Origin: Gemmataceae bacterium
GTDB lineage: Bacteria; Planctomycetota; Planctomycetia; Gemmatales; Gemmataceae
Length of the DNA stretch: 64,000 nucleotides
Assembly: GCA_901538445.1 (NCBI GenBank)
Contig: LR594584.1
Location: 1,272,655-1,336,654, forward strand
Reading direction: 5' to 3'
Below the pieces are notes generated by a model. That model did not search any database and had not been told where the DNA came from. It saw only the letters and a list, made by a program, of their open reading frames with translations. This document shows, piece by piece, positions 34,282-45,408 of this stretch (position 1 is the first letter of the stretch; each line of letters starts with the position of its first letter). The translations under genes were made by a program, and so were the position numbers.

Positions 34282-36753
34282 CTACTCGCGGCGGTGCCGG
34301 AATACGTCGGCCATGAGGTTGTCGGTCGGGGCGAACTGGTCGGTCAGGATCACCGGCCGCTCGGCGTCGAGGTACGGCTTGATGGTCGCGTGCGGGACGT
34401 GGACGGTGCGGAACGGAACGGCGTGGGCCGCCGCGAGGGCGGCGGGCGTGTGCGCGGAGCCGCCGAGGACCGCGAACCCCGAGCCCCCGCGCAGGGCGGC
34501 CGCAAGCTCCGCCAGCGGCTCCGGGCCGGTCAACTGCTGCCGCGTCGCGGTCTTCAGGGACTCCACATCGACCGGGGCGCTCGAGGCGTAGATCACCCAC
34601 ACCCGGCGGCCGGAGATGTCCGCGGCGGTCGGCTCGCCCGGCATCAGCAGGCTCACGTTCCCGGGCGGGTAGGTCTGCTGGAGCGTGTGGACCGCGGCCC
34701 TCCACAGCTTGCCGTACTCGATCACGTCGATGACCGTGAGCAGGTACACGCCGTTGGACTTCAGCGCCCGCTTGACCGCGTCGTTGTACTCCTTCGTGAG
34801 CAGGTGCGACGGGACCGACAGGTCGTTGACCGCGTCCTGAATGACGAGGTCGTAGGTGCCGGGCTCGGCCTTCTCGGAGACGAACTGCCGGCCGTCCATG
34901 TGGGTGACGGTCATGCCGTCGTAATCGCGCAGGCCGAGGTGCTCGCGGGCCACTCTCGTGACACCCGGGTCGATCTCGACCACGTCCATCCGCGTCTCGG
35001 GGAGCGCCTCCATCGCGCACCGCGGGAACGTGTACCCCCCGCCGCCGATGACCAGCACGCGGGGGCTCGGGGTCAGCGCCCGCGCCCCGCGGAGGAACTC
35101 CACCTGGACGTACTCGTGCGGGTAGTGCAGGAAGTTCGGGTTCTCGGGGTCCACGGTGGAGTGAACGAGGTGGTCGAGCATCAACTGGAGCCGGCCGCTC
35201 CGCTCGTACAACGGCCGCCCCTGCGGGTCCCTGAGCGGTTGCCCCTCGGGGTCGCGCGACCCCACCCGCTCCCAGCTCACCTGGATCGTGTAGTAGTTCG
35301 TCTCGGTCATGTTCACCAGGTCCTCGCTCCGCCCGCCCGCCCGCACGTTCAGGATGAACCCGCCGACGACCCCGCCGAGGACGATGCTGAACAGGTACAG
35401 GAGCGTGTTGTTGTCCCACACGCGGGCGACGAGCAGGCTCGTCAGCACGAGGACGCACGACGCGGCCAGGAGCGTCTTGTACATCCCGAGCGTCGAGAGC
35501 AGGACGTACCCGGCGGCGAACGTGCCGGCGATCGCCCCGGTCGTGCTCCACGCGTACACCCGGCCGGCCACGCGCCCGACGTGCGCGACGTCCGGCACCG
35601 CGAGCCGGATCACCTGCGGGGACACCGTGCCGAGCAGGAACATGGGCGCGAAGAACAGCGCGAAGCTCCACGCGAGCACCTGGGCGATCGGGCCGAGGTC
35701 GGCGAACAGGCCGCGCTGCTTGATGATCTCGAGGGTCACCATGAGGATCGCGGTGAACGCGCCGCCGAAGATGAAGACCGTGGCAAGGGTCCACCGCGGC
35801 GCGTCCGCCGAGTCGGGGCCGTTCACGCGGTCGGCGAGCCACCCGCCCGTGAGGTTCCCGAGCGCCGTGCCCGCGAGCATCACGCCGATGACCCCCGTCA
35901 TGGTGAACAGCGACACGCCGAGGAACTGCGCCAGCACCCGCGACGCGGTGAGTTCGAGCGTCATCCCGCAGAAGCTCGCGAGGAACACCACGAGGTACGC
36001 GACGCGGATGTCCGCGAACGCATGGGGGTTGGTCGCGGGGGTGTCGGCATTTGGCGGGCCGGGAGCGTCCGCGACCGGAGTTGTTTCCGAACCTCCGGTC
36101 GCGGACGCTCCCGGCCCGCCCGTTCGGACCAAGAACTGCGTCGCCACGCCGAGAACGGCGAGGCACCCGACCGCGATGTAGACGAGTTCGTTGATGGTGA
36201 ACGTCCTCATCAGATAGAACCCGGTGAGGTAGTTCCCGAGCAGGCACCCGAGGGTGCTGAGTGCGAAGACCAGCCCGGCGACGCGGCCGGCCTTCGACAC
36301 GTCCGGGAGCCCGAGCTTGATCGCAAGCGGGGTGAGAAGGCTCAGCACGAACCCGGCCGGCAGGCACAGCACCAGCGCGAGCAGCGGGATCCGCGGCCCG
36401 AGCGGGATCGCCTTGTACGCCTCGGTTAACGCGAGGACCGCCGGGAACACGGCCATCCACAGCGCCGCCAGCGCGCCGACCAGGAGGAGGGAGGCGAGTG
36501 TGCGGGGGGTCGGGAACCGGTCCGCGAGCCGGCCGCCGAGCGCGTTCCCGAGGGCGATCCCGACCAGGAACACGCCGATCACGCTGGTCCACGTTTCGAG
36601 GCTGGACCCGATGAACGGGGACAGGAGCCGGCTGGCGACGAGTTGCAGCACGAGCAGCGCGGCGTTCGCGGCGAACACGATCGCCCCGACGGCCGCGAGG
36701 CGGCCCAGCGGGAGCGCCACGGGGGGCGGGCTAACAGCGGCGGCGGAACTCAT
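34282..36753 (-). CDS. Fused membrane transporter/spermidine-synthase-like protein with palindromic insert
   Basis: An 823-residue protein. The first half holds two blocks of membrane helices, each opening alike (ASRLLSPFIGSSLETWTSVIG and, after a linker, ASRVLAQFLGVSLFTMTGVIG), so the transporter half is an internal repeat. After about residue 500 a Rossmann methyltransferase-like domain follows (RVLVIGGGGYTFPRCAMEAL, VVEIDPGVTRVAREHLGL, YDLVIQDAVND), as in polyamine synthases. The linker between the membrane blocks (TGGPGASATGGSETTPVADA and PGPPNADTPATN) is encoded by a perfect 28-bp palindromic repeat. Such fusions are common in planctomycetes; the substrate is unknown. Confidence 0.83.
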   Translation of the reverse strand: MSSAAAVSPPPVALPLGRLAAVGAIVFAANAALLVLQLVASRLLSPFIGSSLETWTSVIGVFLVGIALGNALGGRLADRFPTPRTLASLLLVGALAALWMAVFPAVLALTEAYKAIPLGPRIPLLALVLCLPAGFVLSLLTPLAIKLGLPDVSKAGRVAGLVFALSTLGCLLGNYLTGFYLMRTFTINELVYIAVGCLAVLGVATQFLVRTGGPGASATGGSETTPVADAPGPPNADTPATNPHAFADIRVAYLVVFLASFCGMTLELTASRVLAQFLGVSLFTMTGVIGVMLAGTALGNLTGGWLADRVNGPDSADAPRWTLATVFIFGGAFTAILMVTLEIIKQRGLFADLGPIAQVLAWSFALFFAPMFLLGTVSPQVIRLAVPDVAHVGRVAGRVYAWSTTGAIAGTFAAGYVLLSTLGMYKTLLAASCVLVLTSLLVARVWDNNTLLYLFSIVLGGVVGGFILNVRAGGRSEDLVNMTETNYYTIQVSWERVGSRDPEGQPLRDPQGRPLYERSGRLQLMLDHLVHSTVDPENPNFLHYPHEYVQVEFLRGARALTPSPRVLVIGGGGYTFPRCAMEALPETRMDVVEIDPGVTRVAREHLGLRDYDGMTVTHMDGRQFVSEKAEPGTYDLVIQDAVNDLSVPSHLLTKEYNDAVKRALKSNGVYLLTVIDVIEYGKLWRAAVHTLQQTYPPGNVSLLMPGEPTAADISGRRVWVIYASSAPVDVESLKTATRQQLTGPEPLAELAAALRGGSGFAVLGGSAHTPAALAAAHAVPFRTVHVPHATIKPYLDAERPVILTDQFAPTDNLMADVFRHRRE
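36053..36120. repeat. Perfect 28-bp palindrome inside a coding sequence
   Basis: Arms 36053-36080 and 36093-36120 are exactly complementary around a 12-nt loop. The arm GGCGGGCCGGGAGCGTCCGC and on into GACCGGAG is the same family as 8414-8488. It lies in frame in the linker between two membrane-helix blocks of the transporter fusion. Confidence 0.93.
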
Positions 36754-36896
36754 GGTGCGGGACCGCGGGGTCGGGTGGTGCGGGCGTCAGATGATCGCCA
36801 GCGTATGTTCCGAACCACTCGGCGGCTATCAAGTTCCGCCCGTGCGGTAGAATTGGAGCAACCGCGTTGCCTCTACGCATCGTCAGGGAGTCGCAC

Positions 36897-38744
<1,848 letters not shown>

Positions 38745-38780
38745 AATACCGGCACGAGCCGCGTGCGAGGAGACCGATAC

Positions 38781-39269
38781 ATGAGCGCCACGTTTACTGA
38801 GTTTCTCCGTGAGCAAGCGGAGAAACGAAAAAGTCGCGATACGGACCGCCAGAGAGTCCTCGATGATTGGATTGAGGCATTGAAGCGGCTCTACGCACAA
38901 ATGGAAGGGTGGCTTCGCTCCTCCGACCCAGATGGGATCCTCAACATTGAGAAAGAGGAGAATTGGGAGGTAGAGGAGGAGGGGTTGGGGAAGTACTCTG
39001 TGCCTCGCCTTGACATCCGTGGGCTCGGCCGTTGGGTTGGAGTGGTGCCCAAGGCTCGTTTCACGGTTGCGTCGGCACACCCACCGCAAAAGGCGAGTTC
39101 GGGCCGACCGATCGGCCGCGTGGACATCACGAACGAAGTTCGGCGATTCGTCCTATACCGCTTTCCGAGTGCCGAGGGGGATCTGTGGCTGATCGATGAC
39201 CAGAAAAACCCACCGAGCGTGCTTGATCAAGCGGCATTTGAAAGCGCCCTGATGAGCTACCTCCAATGA
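38781..39269 (+). CDS. Uncharacterised protein of an AT-richer two-gene cassette
   Basis: A 162-residue protein: MSATFTEFLREQAEKRKSRD, then helical VLDDWIEALKRLYAQMEGWL, an acidic block (EKEENWEVEEEGLGKYSVPR) and strands ending VRRFVLYRFPSAEGDLWLID. I recognise no domain. Its codons are much less GC-rich at third positions than the neighbours, which suggests horizontal transfer. GAGGAGA lies 8 nt upstream. Its stop overlaps the next ORF by 4 bp (ATGA), so the two form an operon. Confidence 0.7.
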   Translation: MSATFTEFLREQAEKRKSRDTDRQRVLDDWIEALKRLYAQMEGWLRSSDPDGILNIEKEENWEVEEEGLGKYSVPRLDIRGLGRWVGVVPKARFTVASAHPPQKASSGRPIGRVDITNEVRRFVLYRFPSAEGDLWLIDDQKNPPSVLDQAAFESALMSYLQ

Positions 39270-39802
39270 AAACCCTTGACGACGCTTGGCGGTGGTATCA
39301 GGCCACCAGGGATAACTTGTTACGGATGCACCGTTTCGCAGATCGGTACTGGCAAGTCCTCCCTTGGGAAGGCCCGTTGGGGAGAGACAACGAGTTTCGC
39401 TTGCTCGAGGGTTCGGAGGTTCGGGAGGGAACAAAGTACAGCTTGGAATTTTTGGACGACCTGACCGTGGTCGTCTTATTCTCAGTGTTCGAGCAGACGA
39501 TCCGCAACCAAGTGCGTGACGAGGTTATTGCTGAATCGGTTGGACTTGCGCACCCGGTTTTGAGAAAAGCCGTGGAAGATGTGACTCTCGCAATCGAGGT
39601 TGGAAGCTTCGCGCGTGTAATGGAACCGTACAAGGCCGAGGGTCATGCTGACCTCATCGAAGAGGTCAACCAAGTACGAAGATATCGAAACTGGGTCGCC
39701 CACGGGCGAAGAGGCGAGCAACCCCCGGCGGTTGTCCCCAACGCTGCTTTCGATCGTTTATCTCGGTTCCTGGATCTTATCGTTCCCCCCGCAACCCCCT
39801 GA
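39266..39802 (+). CDS. HEPN-like protein with R-x4-H motif
   Basis: A 178-residue, mostly helical protein. The second half has the HEPN pattern: a helix FEQTIRNQVRDEV and, near the end, RRYRNWVAHGRRG, in which Arg141 and His146 give the R-x4-H motif of HEPN ribonucleases. Its start overlaps the preceding gene by 4 bp. Codon composition is AT-richer than the surroundings, as for its partner, pointing to a shared foreign origin. HEPN proteins are common toxins and antiphage effectors; the partner could be the antidote. The toxin role is inference. Confidence 0.6.
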   Translation: MKTLDDAWRWYQATRDNLLRMHRFADRYWQVLPWEGPLGRDNEFRLLEGSEVREGTKYSLEFLDDLTVVVLFSVFEQTIRNQVRDEVIAESVGLAHPVLRKAVEDVTLAIEVGSFARVMEPYKAEGHADLIEEVNQVRRYRNWVAHGRRGEQPPAVVPNAAFDRLSRFLDLIVPPATP

Positions 39803-39960
39803 CCGCTCGCGCTCGTTCCACGTCTCGGTCCGTTTCTCACCGCACGTCCTGTTGACACGCCCGGACCGCAGGTTATACCCCCTCCCCTCTGGAGCGACGG
39901 CCGACGGGGGAAACGACCGGTCGCCGGGCCGGGGCACCGCTACCAACCGGACCGAACACG

Positions 39961-40293
39961 ATGCCCGACGCGACCACGCCCGTGGCGGCGCTCAAGGCCG
40001 CCATCCGGCGGTTCGCCGCGGCGCGGCACTGGGACCCGTACCACACCCCCAAGAACCTCGTCATGGCGCTCGCCAGCGAGGTCGGGGAGCTGTGCGACGT
40101 GTTCCGGTGGATGACGCCCGACGAGTCCGTGGCGGCCCCGGCCGACCCGGCGCTCCGGGAGGCCATCGCCGACGAACTCGCGGACGTGGCGAACATCGTG
40201 TTCCTGCTCAGCGAGCACACCGGGATCGACCTGAGCGACGCGGTCGAGGCGAAGTTGAAGAAGAACGCGATCAAGTACCCGCCGCCCGCGTGA
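39961..40293 (+). CDS. MazG-like nucleotide pyrophosphohydrolase (dCTPase-type)
   Basis: A 110-residue all-alpha NTP pyrophosphohydrolase. Metal-binding residues lie in ALASEVGELCDVFRWMTPDE (helix with E-x2-E) and IADELADVANIVFLLSEHTG (E-x3-D). HWDPYHTPKNL precedes them as in the RS21-C6/DCTPP1 group. It hydrolyses non-canonical dNTPs (often dCTP analogues) to the monophosphate, a house-cleaning role. Length is typical (about 110). It returns to the high-GC composition of the genome after the AT-richer cassette. Confidence 0.88.
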   Translation: MPDATTPVAALKAAIRRFAAARHWDPYHTPKNLVMALASEVGELCDVFRWMTPDESVAAPADPALREAIADELADVANIVFLLSEHTGIDLSDAVEAKLKKNAIKYPPPA

Positions 40294-40359
40294 CGGGGGA
40301 AGTACGCGGGCGGGGCGGTGGGGGCGGACTGTTCAGGCGCAGTGGGGGGGGGAAGAGCC

Positions 40360-42528
40360 GTGCGAAAGAAGATCCTGCTCGGCGTGGCGGGGGTTGTGGC
40401 GGGTTTGGCCGTGCTCCAGACGGTCACCGCACAGACCCCGCCCGCGACCGGCCCGCTCCCGGCGACGCCCGTGCGGCCCGCGGTTGACCGCGGCGCGCCG
40501 CCGACCCAGGTCGGGAACGTCCAGGTGCAGTACGGCACCCCGAACCGGCCCGCGAACGCCATGCAGCAGCCGCAGCCGAGGACCGGTGCGGTCCAGCCGG
40601 CCGGCGGGTTCCAACCGGCCGGTGGGGCGCAACAGGCCGGCGGCGTCGGTGGCCGCCCGCGGGCGAGCACCGCGGTCGTCGCCGGGGCCGACGGGGTCCG
40701 CCCTGCGTCCGCGTTCGACCTGCCGCCCACCAACCTCGACCTCCAGAACACACCGGCCGGCGTGGTGCCGCCACTGCCGACGCCGAACGTCGCGCCGCCC
40801 GCACCGTCGCTCGCGCCGCCCGACCTGACGCCGCCGGTCGCGCTGCCGCCCCTGCCGACGACGCCCGCGGCCCCGGTCGCGGTGCCGCCGGAGCTTCCGC
40901 CGCTGCCGCAAGCGCAGCCGCAGGTGCCCGCTCCCGCTGCCGAGCCAGAAACGACCACAAGCGCCCGGCCCGTAGTGCCGGTGACGCCGACGGTCACGCC
41001 GACCACGATCACGCCGGCCCCGACTCCGCCAGCAACGATCACCCCGCCGGCCGCCACGCCGGTCACCTCGGCCCCGGCGGCCCAGCCCACGCAGGCGGGC
41101 GTCGCGGCGAAGGTCACGCAGACGGTCACGCTCGAAGCGATCAGCCCCGAGTCGATCGTGTTCGGCGGCGAGTTCCGCTACGAACTGATCGTGAAGAATG
41201 CGGGAACCGTCGCAGTCACGGGGGTCCGCGTGGAAGACGAGGTGCCCGCCGGGGCGAAGTACCTCGGCAGCGAGCCGCAGGCCGAGCTGAACGCCGACCG
41301 CCTCGCGTGGGCCGTGGGCACGCTCGAGGCCGGGGCCGAGAAGCGGATCGTCGTGCGGGTCAAGCCCGGCGACGAGGGCGAGTTGCGGAGCCGGGCCGTG
41401 GTCAGCTACGTCGCGGCCGTCGAGGCCCGCACCAAGGTCACGCGGCCGCGGGTCGGGGTCGTCGTCACCGGGCCGGAGGTCGCCAAGGCCGGCGAGGAGC
41501 CGACGTTCCAGATCAAGATCACCAACACCGGCACCGGGCCGGCGCTCGGGATGACGCTCCAGGCGTTCCTCTCCGAGGGGCTCGCGCACCCGGCCGGGGC
41601 GAAGCTCGAAATCAAGGACATGCCGGCCCTGCCGCCGGGCGAGACGCGGACGATCCCGCTGAAGGTGACCGCCGCGAAGGCCGGCCCGCAGTGGTGCCAG
41701 GTGGTCGTGGTCGCGCAGGGGAGCCAGGACGCGACCGGCAAGGCGTCGGTGAACGTGCTCGAACCGCAGCTCCAGGTGACGCAGACCGGGCCGGCCAAGT
41801 GCCTCGTGCGGGCCGAGCCGGTGTACGAGATCACCCTCGCGAACCCGGGGACCGCGGCGACCGACCCGGTCGGGGTGTACGCGGCCGTGCCCGAGGGGTT
41901 CGAGTTCGTGCAGGCCAGCGAGGGCGGGGCGTTCAACGCGGCGAGCCGCGCCGTGGTGTGGAAGCTCGCGGGCCTGGCCCCGGGCGGGTCGAAGGCGCTG
42001 ACCGTGAAGCTCCGGGCCACGGCCGAGGCCGACGGGGCGCTCCGCACGGTCGCCCAGGCGCTCCCGGAGCAGCCCGCTCAGGGGGTCGCGCCGGCCGGCG
42101 GGGTCGCGAAGCCGGCCGGCCGGGTGTTGGAGGCCAAGGCCGAGACCACCGTGAAGGCCGAGGGCATCGCGGCCGTGCGGTTCGAGGTGCTCGACCTCGA
42201 CGACCCGGTCGAGGTCGGCAAGGAAGTGGTGTACGAGGTCCGCGTGGTGAACCAGGGGACCGGGGCCTGCACGAACGTGCAACTCGTCGCCGGGCTCCCC
42301 GAGGGCTGCACGTTCACCGGGTCGAGCGGCCCGACGCAGGTGAAGGGCCAGGGCCAGGCGCTGATCTTCGAGCCGATCGCCAGCCTCGGGGTCAAGGGCG
42401 AGGCGGTGTACAAGCTCAAGCTCCGCGGGGCGGCCCCGGGCGACACCCGGTTCCGCGTGCAACTCACATGCGACCAGGTCCGCACCCCGGTGGTGAAGGA
42501 AGAGAACACCCGGTTCGTGAAACCGTAG
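40360..42528 (+). CDS. Exported DUF11-repeat envelope protein
   Basis: A 722-residue protein starting at GTG (VRKKILLGVAGVVAGLAVLQ) with a signal peptide. Residues 25-245 are Pro/Ala/Thr-rich low complexity. From about 250 there are several DUF11 domains: FRYELIVKNAGTVAVTGVRV, FQIKITNTGTGPALGMTLQA, VYEITLANPGTAATDPVGVY and VYEVRVVNQGTGACTNVQLV. These Ig-like repeats occur in bacterial surface proteins, including the cysteine-rich OmcB of Chlamydiae. The protein is probably in the cell envelope. The upstream G-rich run (GGGGGGGAAGAG) supplies the ribosome site. Confidence 0.8.
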   Translation: MRKKILLGVAGVVAGLAVLQTVTAQTPPATGPLPATPVRPAVDRGAPPTQVGNVQVQYGTPNRPANAMQQPQPRTGAVQPAGGFQPAGGAQQAGGVGGRPRASTAVVAGADGVRPASAFDLPPTNLDLQNTPAGVVPPLPTPNVAPPAPSLAPPDLTPPVALPPLPTTPAAPVAVPPELPPLPQAQPQVPAPAAEPETTTSARPVVPVTPTVTPTTITPAPTPPATITPPAATPVTSAPAAQPTQAGVAAKVTQTVTLEAISPESIVFGGEFRYELIVKNAGTVAVTGVRVEDEVPAGAKYLGSEPQAELNADRLAWAVGTLEAGAEKRIVVRVKPGDEGELRSRAVVSYVAAVEARTKVTRPRVGVVVTGPEVAKAGEEPTFQIKITNTGTGPALGMTLQAFLSEGLAHPAGAKLEIKDMPALPPGETRTIPLKVTAAKAGPQWCQVVVVAQGSQDATGKASVNVLEPQLQVTQTGPAKCLVRAEPVYEITLANPGTAATDPVGVYAAVPEGFEFVQASEGGAFNAASRAVVWKLAGLAPGGSKALTVKLRATAEADGALRTVAQALPEQPAQGVAPAGGVAKPAGRVLEAKAETTVKAEGIAAVRFEVLDLDDPVEVGKEVVYEVRVVNQGTGACTNVQLVAGLPEGCTFTGSSGPTQVKGQGQALIFEPIASLGVKGEAVYKLKLRGAAPGDTRFRVQLTCDQVRTPVVKEENTRFVKP

Positions 42529-42590
42529 GTGGGGCTGAGTTCACAGGGGCCGGTGCCGCACTCGGGCGGCGCGTGCCCCGACGGGTTCAC

Positions 42591-42796
42591 CCCTCTCCCC
42601 TTGCGGGAGAGGGTGCCGCGAGTCTTCGAGCGGCGGGTGAGGGGTACGACCCTGTGAAGTGTTGGGGCATCGGCTACGCCGGTACGGACCGGGATACGCT
42701 GTAGCGGGTGAGGGGTACGACCCTGTGAAGTGTTGGGGCGCCCCCCCCTCACCCGGCCGCGAAGCGCGGCCACCCTCTCCCGCGAAGGGGAGAGGG
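42591..42796. repeat. Composite repeat: CCCTCTCCCC palindrome with two 36-bp direct repeats
   Basis: Outer arms at 42591-42615 (CCCTCTCCCCTTGCGGGAGA) and 42771-42796 (CACCCTCTCCCGCGAAGGGG) each fold and pair with each other. Between them a 36-bp sequence starting GCGGGTGAGGGGTACGACCC occurs twice, at 42633-42668 and 42704-42739. The 467-bp gap 42529-42995 holds no gene I recognise. Confidence 0.9.
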
Positions 42797-42995
42797 CAAG
42801 AACGACAACCGGACCTGTTGGCGGATCACGAGTCGGCCCGGGTTTGGTGCTTCGAGTTGGGAACCTCCACGGCGTGCGGGGGCACGGCGCGGGGGTGGGG
42901 TTGAACGGTTGGGGGGCGTTGGTACATTCCGGCGGCTTCTTGGCCCCCCGCGGCGGCTGACGCGCACGCGGGGGCCGGGGGAAGGAGTCCGTTTC

Positions 42996-43556
42996 ATGGG
43001 CGCAGGACGAACGCGGCAGAAGGAAAAGGTGGCGGCGACCGGCAACGCGATCCACATCCGGTGGATGATCCGCCGGGACATGCCGGACGTGATGCGGGCG
43101 GAGCGGGCGAGCTTCGAGTACGCCTGGACCGAGGACGACTTCCTCCGGTGCCTCCGCCAACGGAACTGCATCGGCATGGTGGTCGAGCTGAGCGACCGGA
43201 TCGGCGGGTTCATGATCTACGAGCTGCACCGCACCCGGCTGCACCTCATGAACTTCGCGATCCACCCGAGCGTCCGCCGCACCGGGCTCGGGAGCCTGAT
43301 GGTCGGCAAGCTCGTGTACAAGATGACCTCGCACCGGCGGCTCAAGATCACCCTCGCCGTGCGGGAGCGGAACCTGGCGGCCCAGATGTTCTTCCGGGCG
43401 CACGGGTTCAAGGCGACCCGCACCCTGTCCAACTACTACGAGGACAGCGGCGAGGACGCGTACCACATGGAACTGAAGGCCCCGCCGTACGACCCGTTCG
43501 ACGGGTTCGGCGTCATCGGCCCGGTCAACCGCATCGCGCAGTACGAGGAAACGTGA
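42996..43556 (+). CDS. rimI: Ribosomal-protein-alanine N-acetyltransferase (GNAT)
   Basis: A 186-residue GNAT protein. The acetyl-CoA loop region MNFAIHPSVRRTGLGSLMVG has the R-x-x-G-x-G/A pattern, and LAVRERNLAAQMFFRAHGFK is the RimI-type N-x-x-A-x-x-F-F block, followed by YYEDSGEDAYHMEL. RimI acetylates the N-terminus of ribosomal protein S18. The N-terminal 15 residues (MGAGRTRQKEKVAATG) and the last 25 go beyond E. coli RimI (148). ATG 42996 is preceded by GAAGGAG. Assignment to RimI rather than another GNAT rests on the NLAAQMFF block. Confidence 0.82.
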   Translation: MGAGRTRQKEKVAATGNAIHIRWMIRRDMPDVMRAERASFEYAWTEDDFLRCLRQRNCIGMVVELSDRIGGFMIYELHRTRLHLMNFAIHPSVRRTGLGSLMVGKLVYKMTSHRRLKITLAVRERNLAAQMFFRAHGFKATRTLSNYYEDSGEDAYHMELKAPPYDPFDGFGVIGPVNRIAQYEET

Positions 43557-43660
43557 CACACGCCGGGGGGCACCGGGCGGGCTGGCCGGGCCGGTGGAGC
43601 GACATCGCTCCCGGCCCCGGGCTCCCGGCCCCGGACTTTTCGCACAGAGGGGGGACGCCG

Positions 43661-45385
43661 GTGAGCGAGGCACGACGCAAGTGGTGGATGCGAGCGGTGG
43701 CCGCCGTGATCGGCGGCGGGGGCACCGCGGCCGGGGCGTGGGTCGGGCTCGTTCGCCCCGTCCACGCCGACCAGAACACCCCGCCCGCGCCGCTCGCCGC
43801 CGAGCCGCCGCTGGCCCCGAAGCCGGTCCCGCCCGAGCCGTTCGAGCGGCCCCGCGACACGAGCGTCGTTCCGGCTGCCGCGGCCCCGGCGGCCCCGGTG
43901 AAGCCGGTCGCGGTCCCGGCACCACCGACCAACCTCCTCCCGCCCGCGGACCTGCTGCCGCCCGCGAACCTGCCGGTGCCGACGGCCCCGGCGCTCCCGG
44001 CAGCACCGGCGCTCCCGGCCGTGCCCGAGGTGAAGCCGGCCTCGCCCGTCGTGCCGGTCGCCGCCCCCGTGCCGTTCCCGCCCGCGAGCGTCCCGCCGCT
44101 GCCGGCGCCCGCGGCCCTGCCGACGCCGAAGGCCGCGGGCCCGGCCGTGCCCGAGGCTCCCGCGCTGCCGGCGCTGCCCTCGCTCCCGAATGTGGACCCC
44201 GTGAAGGTTCCGCCGCCCGCACCTCCGGCGCTTCCGGCCCCGGAGGTTGCGAAGCCCGCGGTGCCCGTGCCGCCGGTCGAACCGCCCGTGTCGCTGACGC
44301 CGCCCGCCCCGGTGAAGCCGAGCACCACGCCGACGGTGCCGAGCGTGCCCGACTTCGGGCCGGCGCTCCCCGTGCCCACACAGGTTGCCCCGCCCGCACC
44401 GGCGCAGCTTACCCCGCCCGCCCCAGCGCCAAGGGTTGCCGAACCGGCACTCCCGGCCCCGGCGACAAAGCCCGGTTCTGGCTTGCCGACCGGCAACGGA
44501 GGGATTAACGTCAAATCGGACGCGGTGAGCGGGGGCTCTGTGCCGGTCGCACCGGCCGTGCCGGTTTTCCCGACTGCCGAGCCCGTGAAGACCCCCGCGC
44601 TCCCGGCCGTGCCGGCCGCGGGCAAGCCCGACGACACGCCCGGCACGACCGTGAGCCGGCCGGTGGTTCCCGAGCCGCCGCTCCGGTCCGCGGAGAAGCC
44701 GCCGGTGCCGCTGCCGACCCCGAACACCATGCTCGTGCCGACACCCGGAGACCACACCATGATTCCCCTGAGCCGCTCCGCGGCGGCCGCCGTCATCGGC
44801 GGGATGCTGCTGACGCCGCCGACCGCCCCGGTCCGGGCCGCCGCGCCCGTGTCCGCACCGGTCGTCCCGGCCCCGACCGTGCCGGCCGCCAAGGTCCGCG
44901 CCGACGAGGCCGCCGACAACGCCGAGCTGAAGGCCAAGCTCGACGACTCGAACCGGAAGCTCGCGACCATCCAGGACCAGCTCACCAAGCTGACCGAGCT
45001 GCTCAACGGCAAGCGCGACGAGAAGGGGTTCCCGCTCCCGTCCGACCCGGGGCTCGTCGCCCAGATGCGGGAGCTGAAGGACCGCCTCGCGGCCGTCGAG
45101 AAGCGGCTCGACGAGTACAAGGCGCTGAAGCCGGCGACCCCGGTAACGCCGGCGAACCCGATCGTGGACGCGAAGACCGGCAAGGGCACGGTCCGCGTCG
45201 TCAACGAGTACCCGGTGCAGATCTCGATCGTCATCAACGGCACGTCGCACCGCGTCGCCCCGTCGCGGACGCTCGACGTGGACGTGGCCGCGGGCGAGTT
45301 CTCGTACCAGTTGCTCGAGTCCGGCGCGGCGATGACGAAGAGCGTGCTGAAGGAAAAGGAAACGGTCACGCTCCGGATCAAGTGA
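43661..45385 (+). CDS. Exported Pro/Ala-rich protein with coiled-coil C-terminus
   Basis: A 574-residue protein starting at GTG: MSEARRKWWMRAVAAVIGGG with a signal anchor. Residues 35-350 are Pro/Ala/Val low complexity (APALPAAPALPAVPEVKPAS and similar). A second hydrophobic segment is near residue 375 (SRSAAAAVIGGMLLTPPTAP). A coiled coil follows (NAELKAKLDDSNRKLATIQD, then RLAAVEKRLDEYKALK), then a beta-rich end (TVRVVNEYPVQISIVINGTS). It looks like a cell-envelope protein; the function is unknown. GGAGGC is absent, but GAGGGGGGAC precedes the GTG. It lies 104 bp after rimI. Confidence 0.7.
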   Translation: MSEARRKWWMRAVAAVIGGGGTAAGAWVGLVRPVHADQNTPPAPLAAEPPLAPKPVPPEPFERPRDTSVVPAAAAPAAPVKPVAVPAPPTNLLPPADLLPPANLPVPTAPALPAAPALPAVPEVKPASPVVPVAAPVPFPPASVPPLPAPAALPTPKAAGPAVPEAPALPALPSLPNVDPVKVPPPAPPALPAPEVAKPAVPVPPVEPPVSLTPPAPVKPSTTPTVPSVPDFGPALPVPTQVAPPAPAQLTPPAPAPRVAEPALPAPATKPGSGLPTGNGGINVKSDAVSGGSVPVAPAVPVFPTAEPVKTPALPAVPAAGKPDDTPGTTVSRPVVPEPPLRSAEKPPVPLPTPNTMLVPTPGDHTMIPLSRSAAAAVIGGMLLTPPTAPVRAAAPVSAPVVPAPTVPAAKVRADEAADNAELKAKLDDSNRKLATIQDQLTKLTELLNGKRDEKGFPLPSDPGLVAQMRELKDRLAAVEKRLDEYKALKPATPVTPANPIVDAKTGKGTVRVVNEYPVQISIVINGTSHRVAPSRTLDVDVAAGEFSYQLLESGAAMTKSVLKEKETVTLRIK

Positions 45386-45408
45386 CCGCGGCCGGACAAC
45401 AGACCACG

